A DNA stretch of 64,000 nucleotides from Candidatus Desulfarcum epimagneticum (GTDB lineage: Bacteria > Desulfobacterota > Desulfobacteria > Desulfobacterales > CR-1). Shown here in pieces: positions 8,985 to 15,539 of the stretch. The position numbers were made by a program, and so were the translations under genes. The first letter of the stretch is position 1. Each line of letters starts with the position of its first letter. Below the pieces are notes generated by a model. That model did no database searches. It was given only the letters and a program-made list of their open reading frames with translations, and was not told the DNA's origin. The DNA lies in NCBI GenBank assembly GCA_900659855.1, contig CAACVI010000023.1, positions 124,001 through 188,000 on the forward strand, in the 5' to 3' direction.

Positions 8985-9557
8985 TCAGGGTTGTCTCTCC
9001 GGGAAAAGGTTTCGCAAAGTCACCTGGGCCTCGGCGTCCCGAGTCATTCCGGCGTTTTGGGCCCGGATTCGGACGCCGATTCGTTTGACCCGGGTCGGGT
9101 CGGCCGGGGGAGGCAAAAGGACGCCGTCCGGGTCGTGGTAGTTAAAGGTCAGGGCATGGATGTTTTCGGCCGCGGGCTGGCCGTTTCGGGTGAGCTGGAA
9201 ATCGGTCCCGTCCAGCGCGTAAACGATGTCCTCGTTGGAGTCGGACACATCCCCGTCGCCGTTGAGATCGGCGGTGAAACGAAGGGAGGTCTCCCGGGCG
9301 GACACAATCCCGGCCCCGGAAAGGCCCGTGGGATCGAAACCGGCCGTCATCAGCTCCGAGGTCGCCATGTAAAGGCCGGCCCGGATGTTTTCCTCAAGGT
9401 CGATGATCCGCGTCTGTTTTTCATACACCCGTTTTTGCAAAATAAAGGTGGAGAGCGCGGCGGCCAGTATCATGGAGGACAGGGCCAGGGACAGGATCAG
9501 CTCCAGCAGGGAAAAGCCGTTGGGCGGTTGGGCGTTTGGGTTTGGGCTCTTGCTCAT
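8985..9557 (-). CDS. PilW-like type IV prepilin (minor pseudopilin)
   Basis: A 190-residue protein with a class III prepilin leader: short hydrophilic leader ending in G, then FSLLELILSLALSSMIL (Glu at +5) and a continuous hydrophobic helix. The length and the C-terminal beta-rich region, including a calcium-loop-like DLNGDGDVSDSNED stretch, fit PilW-type minor pilins. It overlaps the stop of the PilV-like gene by 4 bp. It would be processed by PilD and act in type IV pilus or type II secretion assembly; the rest of that machinery is not in the window. Confidence 0.82.
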   Translation of the reverse strand: MSKSPNPNAQPPNGFSLLELILSLALSSMILAAALSTFILQKRVYEKQTRIIDLEENIRAGLYMATSELMTAGFDPTGLSGAGIVSARETSLRFTADLNGDGDVSDSNEDIVYALDGTDFQLTRNGQPAAENIHALTFNYHDPDGVLLPPPADPTRVKRIGVRIRAQNAGMTRDAEAQVTLRNLFPERQP

Positions 9558-9919
9558 TTTTCGGCGATGATGGTTTTAAGGGCGAACACTTTGGAGGCGC
9601 CCCGCCACTCCCATGTGACGGCGACCTCGACGGTTTTCATTCCCGGCCCCGGGACGTTGGTTTGAACCCGGCGGGTTGTCGTGTAAATGGATTGGGAATC
9701 GGAAAACCCCGCGATGGAGTCATAGGGCCGGCTTTTAAGGGTTTCGACGGCGTTTTGGGCCAGGGAGGCGGCGGCGGCCATGCGCCCGGCGTTTTGGTGG
9801 GCGGAGATGGCGTGAATGAGAAATCCGGCCGTTCCCAGCATGGCGACGGACAGCAGCGCCGCCGCGATCAGGGATTCCGCCAGGGCGAAGCCCTTGGGGT
9901 TTTTAAAAAAGCGCGACAT
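9554..9919 (-). CDS. PilV-like type IV prepilin (minor pseudopilin)
   Basis: A protein of about 121 residues when started at the ATG at 9917-9919. The same frame is open further upstream, but that extension has no pilin-like sequence. The prepilin site is KNPKG|FALAES, with Glu at +5 followed by LIAAALLSVAMLGTAGF. PilV-type proteins are minor pilins that prime the pilus with PilW. It is translationally coupled to the PilW-like gene. Confidence 0.8.
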   Translation of the reverse strand: MSRFFKNPKGFALAESLIAAALLSVAMLGTAGFLIHAISAHQNAGRMAAAASLAQNAVETLKSRPYDSIAGFSDSQSIYTTTRRVQTNVPGPGMKTVEVAVTWEWRGASKVFALKTIIAEK

Positions 9920-9978
9920 CCGGTTTTTATAGCGCCCGGCGACGATTATTTCAAGGCCGATATTTTCCACAAAAGGGA

Positions 9979-11205
9979 TCACAGGCGCTGGATCAGGTAA
10001 AGCAATGTCTCCATTTTTTTCATCCGTTTGATTTTGAAAAACCCATCCAGGATGTTTTGTTTGGCCGGGCAGGGCCCCGGGCCCTTTGACCACAGCGGGG
10101 ACATGTAAAGGGCGCCTTTGGCGTAGAAACGCTCCAGGCGTTTTTCAATGAGTTCCGCGCACGCCGGGAGATGGGAGCCGGGAAGGTCCGGCCCCAGGAC
10201 CAGGTTTGCGCTGATCTCCACGTTTTTTCGGGTCCGGTTGATCTGGATCATTTTTTCAAACGCCTTTTCAACGGACGCGGGGGTCAGGGGTTTTTTCAAA
10301 AATTTGAGCGTGGCGGGGTCCGGGGATTCCAGGCCGATGTTGATGTGGGTGTAAAAAGGCAGGCGGTCCAGGCGCTCAAAGAGATCGTCCCCGGCGTCCA
10401 GCAGGGAATCCACGCTGCCGAACAGAAACAAAAACGCCCCGGTCATGTGTGAATGGCTGAAATCAAAAACCTCGTGGGCGGTTTTCGCCGCGAAATCGAT
10501 GGCGTCGGCGCCCGCCGCCAGGGAGTCGTGCAGGCCCAAAAAAATGGCGTTGGCGTTTTGGATGTCCCGGCCGTAAAACTCTTTCAGCGCCCGGATCTGG
10601 CCGGCGATGTCTTTTTCGGACCGGACCGAGAGCCGCCGCCCGGATTTCACCGAGCAAAACCCGCAGTTGTACAGACATCCGTCGGCGATGACCAGGGGAA
10701 TCACCTCGTAATCCACATGGCGGGCGTCCGGGGGAAGGACCGATATGGGCGCGCCGGTGATCTCGCAAAGCCGGCGGGCCTTTTCCCCCGGGTCTGTCTG
10801 GATGTGTTCAATGACTTTTTTAAAAAAAGCCCCTGTTTCCCCGGCGCCGTTTTGCGAAACCCGGGACGCCAGGTTTTCGGAAAGGCGGCGCGGGGATTCC
10901 ATGGCGCGGACCACCGCGGGGTCGCGGAAGGGATCGGGGCCGATCAGAGCGTTGGTGGGATACGGCAGACAGGGAAGGTAATGCTCCCCGGTGAAGTCCT
11001 CCAACCCGGAATATCCCCCGGCCGAATAGTAGATCCAGTCTCCGCCGAAGGTTCTTTTGAGCCATTCCGACGGGTGGGGCCAGTCCGGGCCGTTTCCCCG
11101 GACCCACTTGATTTCGGCGTTCAAATTAAAGTGGAAGATGTGATCCGGGGTCTGGATCTCGGAGAATTTTCCGTAGCGGATGGGAAAACTGACCTTTGAA
11201 AACAT
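9979..11205 (-). CDS. Radical SAM protein of unknown function
   Basis: About 408 residues from the ATG at 11203-11205, chosen because GGGAGG sits just upstream; the frame is open further but that part is low-quality sequence. The SAM cluster motif is C177-x3-C181-x2-C184 (GCLYNCGFCSVKSGRR), followed by HINIGLESPDPATLKFLKKP, typical of the B12-independent TIGR-style radical SAM barrel. A conserved-looking N-terminal domain of about 170 residues precedes the barrel. The substrate is unknown. The pilin genes follow 59 bp downstream on the same strand, so it may share their transcript. Confidence 0.8.
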   Translation of the reverse strand: MFSKVSFPIRYGKFSEIQTPDHIFHFNLNAEIKWVRGNGPDWPHPSEWLKRTFGGDWIYYSAGGYSGLEDFTGEHYLPCLPYPTNALIGPDPFRDPAVVRAMESPRRLSENLASRVSQNGAGETGAFFKKVIEHIQTDPGEKARRLCEITGAPISVLPPDARHVDYEVIPLVIADGCLYNCGFCSVKSGRRLSVRSEKDIAGQIRALKEFYGRDIQNANAIFLGLHDSLAAGADAIDFAAKTAHEVFDFSHSHMTGAFLFLFGSVDSLLDAGDDLFERLDRLPFYTHINIGLESPDPATLKFLKKPLTPASVEKAFEKMIQINRTRKNVEISANLVLGPDLPGSHLPACAELIEKRLERFYAKGALYMSPLWSKGPGPCPAKQNILDGFFKIKRMKKMETLLYLIQRL

Positions 11206-11253
11206 CCGGCCTCCCTGTTTGTCCAGGGAGACACGAATGTTTGTTCGGGATCG

Positions 11254-11287
11254 CCCGTTCCCCCGGCTTTTGAGCCGGGGGAACGGG
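11254..11287. repeat. Perfect 15-bp GC-rich hairpin upstream of radical SAM gene
   Basis: CCCGTTCCCCCGGCT, loop TTTG, AGCCGGGGGAACGGG: fifteen perfect pairs with a 4-nt loop in the leader of the radical SAM gene. No T-tract follows on either strand, so it is not a canonical terminator. A related hairpin (GTTTCCCCGGCC arms) sits at 20756-20796. Confidence 0.7.
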
Positions 11288-11318
11288 GGGTGGGTTTCTT
11301 TTAACATCAAACGTTTTT

Positions 11319-11443
11319 GACGGCATCGTAGAAAATCCGATCTACTGCGTTGCGGCGGTTTTTTGTTCATTCGGCATACTATAGTATGGCCTCTCTCTCA
11401 AAAAACCGCCACGCCTTGTATATCGAATTTTTACGATGCCGTC
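11319..11443. repeat. Dispersed hairpin element, family A, copy 1
   Basis: About 125 bp bounded by GACGGCATCGTA and its inverse TACGATGCCGTC. Inside are the two conserved asymmetrical blocks, ATCCGATCTACTGCGTTGC on the left and CGCCTTGTATATCGAA on the right (reverse orientation), around an inner stem GCGGTTTTTT/AAAAAACCGC. It lies 18 bp downstream of the OmpA/TSP3 gene stop. Confidence 0.85.
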
Positions 11444-11461
11444 CGATTCATTTTTGTTGGT

Positions 11462-13240
11462 TTATCGCGAGGTTCTGATTTCGACCCTGCGGTTCATGGC
11501 CCGTCCCTTTTCAGTCAGGTTTGAGGACCGGGGATTTTTAAGCCCCATGGAGGCAATGGACACGCGGCTTTCTTCAATGCCCATGCCCAGCAGGTAATCC
11601 TTCACCGCCAGGCCCCGTTTTTTGGCCAGCCGGGCGTTGTAGGCCGATGAGCCCACGCCGTCCGTGTAAGCGAACACGGTCACTTTCACCGAGGGGTTGG
11701 TGACGAGGATTTTTCCCACTTCGTTCAGGACCCCCAAACCCTCGGTTTTGATGTCGGCTTTTTTATAGTCGAAAAAAATGGGCGAAATACTCCAGCATCC
11801 CTTTTCATTGATCCTTCCCGCGTTGGGAGGGGTTCCGGGGCACTGGTCCAGGTAGTCGTACACCCCGTCTTTGTCCGCGTCAAAGGGGCATCCCTCGGCG
11901 TCCACCTTCCGGGCCTGCGCCGGCGTTCCCGGGCAGGCGTCCATATAGTCATACACCCCGTCGCCGTCATGGTCGAGAGGGCAGCCTTTTTCGTCCGTCT
12001 TCACGTTGGCCGGGGTGTCGGCGCATTGATCCAGGTAGTCATAGATTCCGTCTTTGTCCGTGTCAAAGGGGCATCCTGCGGCGTCGACTTTTTCGATCTC
12101 AGCCGGCGTTCCCGGGCAGGCGTCCAGATAGTCATACACCCCGTCTTTGTCGTGATCGTAGGGGCAGCCTTTTTCGCATACTTTCACGTTGGCCGGGGTG
12201 TCCGGGCACTGGTCCAGGTGGTCATAGACCCCGTCTTCGTCCTGGTCCATGAGGCATCCTTTTTCATCCACAGGCGCGTCGGAAGGGGTGTCCGGGCATC
12301 GGTCCAGATGGTCATAGACCCCGTCTTTGTCCTGGTCCATGGGGCATCCCTTTTCATCGACCGGGGCTCCCCCGGGAGTTCCGGGGCAGGCGTCGCGGTA
12401 GTCATAGACCCCGTCTTTGTCCGAATCCAGGGCGCACCCTTCCGTGTCGATGTCGGCGCCGGACGGGGTGTCGGGACACTGATCCATCTGATCCGGGACG
12501 CCGTCTTCGTCGGTGTCCACGCGCTGAATCATAAAGGTTCTTTTGACGAAATCGGCCATCTGATGGGGCTCAAGCAGACCCTGGGCGGGCGCGAGGAATC
12601 CCCGGGCGCATTGGCCGGCGATTTTTTCCATGGAATCCGAAAGCGCCGGGTCGTTTGACGTCGTCATGGCGTACAGGCTTAAGGATTTGCCGAATTTTTC
12701 CTTGATTCGTCTGGCCGCGCCCTCCATGGCCGCGCCGTCAAGCCTTCCCCGGCTCACCACAAACAGGGCCTTTTTCCCCGGGATTTCGGACAGGGCGTCG
12801 GAGGCCAGGTCCATGGCGTCGGATATGCGGATATCCCCGCCAAAGGTCAGGCCGATTTTGTCCGTCGCGGCCCTGAAATCGGCTGGCGAATGGTCCGCCG
12901 GTCCGGACAGAAAACGGGGGACATTTTTGCCCCCGGGTCCGGGTCCGAAGGAAATCAGGCCGCTTTTTATTTTCAGATCCGCCGGCAGGGTCCGGATCAG
13001 GCGGTCCGTGAAGGTTTTGGCCAGGTTGAGCTGGGTGCGCTCGCCGCTGGACTGCATCATCTTGAAGGATGAGTCCACAATCACCGCGAACACATCCACA
13101 TTTTGCTGGTAAAAATCCATGGGCACGGACCGGGGGACGAAACCGGCGGGTTTTTGGGGGGCTTTGGTGTGGGAGCACCCCAACAGCGCCGGAATCCCGA
13201 TGAGTCCGATTGCAAGAATCATCAACGCGCGTTTTTTCAT
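11462..13240 (-). CDS. OmpA-family lipoprotein with VWA-like region and eight TSP3 repeats
   Basis: A 592-residue protein. Residues 1-22 are a lipoprotein signal (LIGIPALLGC). Residues about 45-235 resemble a von Willebrand A fold (DVFAVIVDSSFKM, then LIRTLP and LIDS-like strands), but the metal site reads DSS-F-K rather than D-x-S-x-S. Eight tandem thrombospondin type 3 repeats follow (D-x-D-x-DGVYD-x-x-D-x-CP-x-TP), each with a Cys pair, predicted to bind calcium. The last about 110 residues are an OmpA domain (IFFDYKKADIK ... YNARLAKKRG) that binds peptidoglycan. It is likely a periplasmic link between outer membrane and cell wall. Confidence 0.85.
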   Translation of the reverse strand: MKKRALMILAIGLIGIPALLGCSHTKAPQKPAGFVPRSVPMDFYQQNVDVFAVIVDSSFKMMQSSGERTQLNLAKTFTDRLIRTLPADLKIKSGLISFGPGPGGKNVPRFLSGPADHSPADFRAATDKIGLTFGGDIRISDAMDLASDALSEIPGKKALFVVSRGRLDGAAMEGAARRIKEKFGKSLSLYAMTTSNDPALSDSMEKIAGQCARGFLAPAQGLLEPHQMADFVKRTFMIQRVDTDEDGVPDQMDQCPDTPSGADIDTEGCALDSDKDGVYDYRDACPGTPGGAPVDEKGCPMDQDKDGVYDHLDRCPDTPSDAPVDEKGCLMDQDEDGVYDHLDQCPDTPANVKVCEKGCPYDHDKDGVYDYLDACPGTPAEIEKVDAAGCPFDTDKDGIYDYLDQCADTPANVKTDEKGCPLDHDGDGVYDYMDACPGTPAQARKVDAEGCPFDADKDGVYDYLDQCPGTPPNAGRINEKGCWSISPIFFDYKKADIKTEGLGVLNEVGKILVTNPSVKVTVFAYTDGVGSSAYNARLAKKRGLAVKDYLLGMGIEESRVSIASMGLKNPRSSNLTEKGRAMNRRVEIRTSR

Positions 13241-13364
13241 TGGCCAACCTCCTTTTGAGTGGAATCATTGAAAACTGCGAAAAAAATAAAAAAAGCGCCG
13301 GGGCGCGTTTTTCTCAAATCCAACAAATTTTAACGGCGAACTCACTCTCCTGTCAACACTTATC

Positions 13365-13394
13365 TTGACAAAAACCCGGCCTTTCATGTATTTG
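13365..13394 (+). promoter_or_regulatory. Putative promoter of the fluoride channel gene
   Basis: TTGACA (13365-13370), an 18-bp spacer and TATTTG (13389-13394) place the predicted start of transcription at about 13401, within two or three bases of the crcB ATG at 13403. No Shine-Dalgarno is visible, so the mRNA may be leaderless. No fluoride riboswitch is seen. Confidence 0.45.
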
Positions 13395-13402
13395 TCGGTT
13401 CC

Positions 13403-13780
13403 ATGTCCAAACTGCTTCTCATCGGAATAGGGGGTTTCGCCGGGTCCATCCTGCGTCACCTGGTCAGCGGCCTGTTTGCCCGCATGTTTGAAAATCCCTG
13501 GTTCCCCCATGGAACCCTGGCGGTGAACGCCATCGGCTGTTTTTTAATCGGCCTCCTGGGAGGGCTGTTTGAAACCGGCCGGTTCCTCACCCCCGAGGCG
13601 CGCCTTGTGCTTCTCGTGGGTTTCCTGGGGGGTTTCACCACATTTTCCGCCTTCGGATACGAGCTGTTCGCCGCGGGCAGGGATGGCCGGATCATGGGGG
13701 CGTTTATGAATTTCGCCCTCCACATGACCCTGGGTTTCTCGGGAGTGGCGCTGGGTTTCAAGCTTTCCAGGGCGCTGTGA
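13403..13780 (+). CDS. crcB: Fluoride ion exporter CrcB/Fluc
   Basis: A 125-residue four-helix membrane protein. It has the Fluc signatures GGFAGSILRHLV (helix 1), NAIGCFLIGLLGG (helix 2, with the pore Asn) and GFLGGFTTFSAFGYE (helix 3, the Phe box and Na+ site). The family forms dual-topology dimers that let fluoride leave the cytoplasm. It is a single plus-strand gene between minus-strand neighbours, so it has its own promoter. Confidence 0.93.
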   Translation: MSKLLLIGIGGFAGSILRHLVSGLFARMFENPWFPHGTLAVNAIGCFLIGLLGGLFETGRFLTPEARLVLLVGFLGGFTTFSAFGYELFAAGRDGRIMGAFMNFALHMTLGFSGVALGFKLSRAL

Positions 13781-13800
13781 CGGCTTTTTGAGACTAAGGG

Positions 13801-13873
13801 TTGATAAACTCGTAAAAAAGATTGGGATGGCTAAGTTAAAAATTCCATATGCTAAAATTTAAGCCACAAGGCG
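13801..13873. repeat. Half copy of family A element (left half) fused to GGGCTC hairpin
   Basis: It starts with TTGATAAACTCGTAAAAAAG and GGATGGCTAAGTTAAAAATT, the same left end as the copies at 25238 and 27573. It then degenerates and ends in AGCCACAAGGCGTGGCTCTTATTTTTGAGCGAGCCC. The last part overlaps the 3' end of the HAD gene. The right half of the element is missing. Confidence 0.65.
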
Positions 13874-13879
13874 TGGCTC

Positions 13880-14533
13880 TTATTTTTGAGCGAGCCCTAA
13901 GACAATCCCCTCCATCTCTTTAAGGCTTTCGATATGGCGCGCGGCGTCCAGGGAGGGGTTCGCGTAGGCGACGAGTGGAATATGGGAGGCCCCGGCCGCC
14001 TCTTCGTCCACCTTTGAATCCCCGATATAAACCGCCTGATCCGGCCGCGCTTTGAAATGCCCGAGCATTTTTAAAAGCGGATCGGGATGGGGCTTGGGCC
14101 GGGGGGCGTCCAGGGCGGTGACCACCATATCGAAGAGGTCCTCAAGCCCGTGCAGCTCCAGGATATGGGCCATGGTGTCCGTCCGGTTGGTGACCACCGC
14201 GGTCTTGAATTTCGGCCGCAGTTTTTTCAAAAGCGTTTTCAAATAAGGCTCGATCCGGATGTATTTCAAAAACGGAAGGTAGCCCAGCTCCTTTCGGAAA
14301 TCGTTCGCCGCCTCGCGCTCTTCCGGGTCGGGGAAAAGATGGGACAGGGCCTCGCCCACCGTGTGCATGTGGGCGTGGGCGGACTGTTCCGGCGTCATGT
14401 CCGGCCGGCCCAGATTCGACAGAATCCGGTTGTAGTAGGCGATGTTGGCCTCCCGGGTTTCGAACATCACCCCGTCGCAGTCAAAGGCCACGATTTTGAT
14501 TTTTTTCCGGTCAATGGTTTTTGGATCCGTCAC
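13880..14533 (-). CDS. HAD-family phosphatase (phosphoglycolate phosphatase-like)
   Basis: A 217-residue HAD hydrolase. Motif I is VAFDCDGVMFE (nucleophile and acid Asp), motif II is VVTNRTD, the motif III Lys lies in APRPKPHPDP, and motif IV is YIGDSKVDEEAA. A helical cap between motifs I and II fits subfamily IA, as in phosphoglycolate phosphatase or beta-phosphoglucomutase; the substrate cannot be read from sequence. The start overlaps the DUF1573 stop by 4 bp. The last codons (LGLAQK) are written by a GGGCTCGCTCAAAAATAA motif that recurs elsewhere as a hairpin arm. Confidence 0.82.
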   Translation of the reverse strand: MTDPKTIDRKKIKIVAFDCDGVMFETREANIAYYNRILSNLGRPDMTPEQSAHAHMHTVGEALSHLFPDPEEREAANDFRKELGYLPFLKYIRIEPYLKTLLKKLRPKFKTAVVTNRTDTMAHILELHGLEDLFDMVVTALDAPRPKPHPDPLLKMLGHFKARPDQAVYIGDSKVDEEAAGASHIPLVAYANPSLDAARHIESLKEMEGIVLGLAQK

Positions 14534-15306
14534 TCTTTTTTTTCAACCCCCTGATTTTTAGTGGCTCCTTTTCGCTCCAGACGCCCGTGAACGTGAATGT
14601 CCACGCGCGGCTTCAAGGCGCTGGAAGTGAGAAGGGTGATTTTGTCGGAATAGCGGCCGGGCTCCTTTTTTTGGTTGGTCACGGTCAGCCGCCACCCCCC
14701 GTCTTTTTTTTCTCCCAGTTTGACTTTGATGTGTCGCCCGCCTTTTGGGGCCTCGATCCCGGTGATTTTCAGGGGCCCGCCCTGGTCCAAAGGAATCGGG
14801 GCCGGGACGATGTCGGCCGAGGCCGTGATTTCCCTGTCCGGGTCTCCTTTGAGAAACAGGACGCCCGGGGTGATCTCAAAGAGTTTTTTCACCCGCCCGG
14901 AGATGTAAAGCCGCAGCGTCGGGTGAAGGGGGTCGCTGGTCGTCACAGTGACGGTTTTTCGAAGGGCGATTCCCCCCCGGCCCTGGGTGTCCACTTCCAC
15001 GATGATTTTTCCCTCGCCGCCGGCGGGGATCTGTCGGGTGTAAAAAACAGTGGAGCAGCCTCAGCCGGTCCGGACCTTCTGGATATCAAGGGGGACGCGG
15101 CCCCGGTTTTGGATTTCAAACTCGTGTTTGACCCGGACACCCTCATACACCGCGGGAAAGCGATGGCGGTTTTCCGGGACAAAGACCGCCGGGGTTTTGG
15201 GTTCCGGCGGGCTTTGGGCGTTTTGCGCGGCCGGGCCCTGGGGCGCGGCCCATGACGCGGCCGAGATCGCGAGAGCCGCGAGCAGGATTTTTCCGAATTT
15301 CAGCAT
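14530..15306 (-). CDS. DUF1573 periplasmic protein with in-frame UGA, probable selenoprotein
   Basis: Reading through the TGA at 15063-15061 gives one 258-residue protein. Residues 1-20 are a signal peptide (LLAALAISAASWA). Next comes a DUF1573 Ig-like domain: HEFEIQNRGRVPLDIQKVRTG-U82-G-C84-S, where the family normally has R-T-G/S-C-G-C-T, then IPAGGEGKIIVEVDTQGRGG in perfect frame. The UGA thus replaces exactly the first Cys of the conserved C-G-C motif. A C-terminal second beta domain follows. It is translationally coupled to the HAD gene. DUF1573 function is not established; a U-x-C motif suggests redox or metal chemistry. Alternative: nonsense mutation. Confidence 0.75.
15010..15063 (-). 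promoter_or_regulatory. Candidate SECIS hairpin of the DUF1573 selenoprotein
   Basis: After the UGA (15063-15061, minus strand) the sequence TCCCCGCC-GGC-GGCG(A)GGGA forms an 8-bp stem with one bulged A and a 3-nt loop holding GG, 39 nt after the UGA. That is slightly farther than typical bacterial SECIS elements, so this is a weak candidate. Confidence 0.35.
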
Positions 15307-15385
15307 GGAGTCTCCCGTGTGTCTTTGTCGATGTTAAAAGCGTCATATGTATCACAGGTCGGCGGATATTGACAATATCAAAACT

Positions 15386-15534
15386 GACGACATCGTAAAA
15401 AATCCGTTCTACTGCGTTGCGGCGTTTTTTTGTTCGTTCGGCATACTGGGTATCGCCTCGCTCATTTAAAAATCACCACGCCTTGTATATCGAATTTTTA
15501 CGATGCCGTCTGATTCATTTTTTACGATGCTGTC
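15386..15534. repeat. Dispersed hairpin element, family A, copy 2
   Basis: It begins GACGACATCGTAAAAAATCC and contains TTCTACTGCGTTGCGGCG, then CGCCTTGTATATCGAA and TTTTTACGATGCCGTC (ending 15510), in reverse orientation like copy 1. A second terminal fragment (TTTTTTACGATGCTGTC) follows to 15534. It ends 6 bp from the priA stop codon. Confidence 0.85.
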
Positions 15535-15539
15535 AAAAG

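Noticed and set aside
13241-13402. Fluoride riboswitch upstream of crcB
   Set aside because: No matching conserved elements, and the predicted transcript start leaves no leader.
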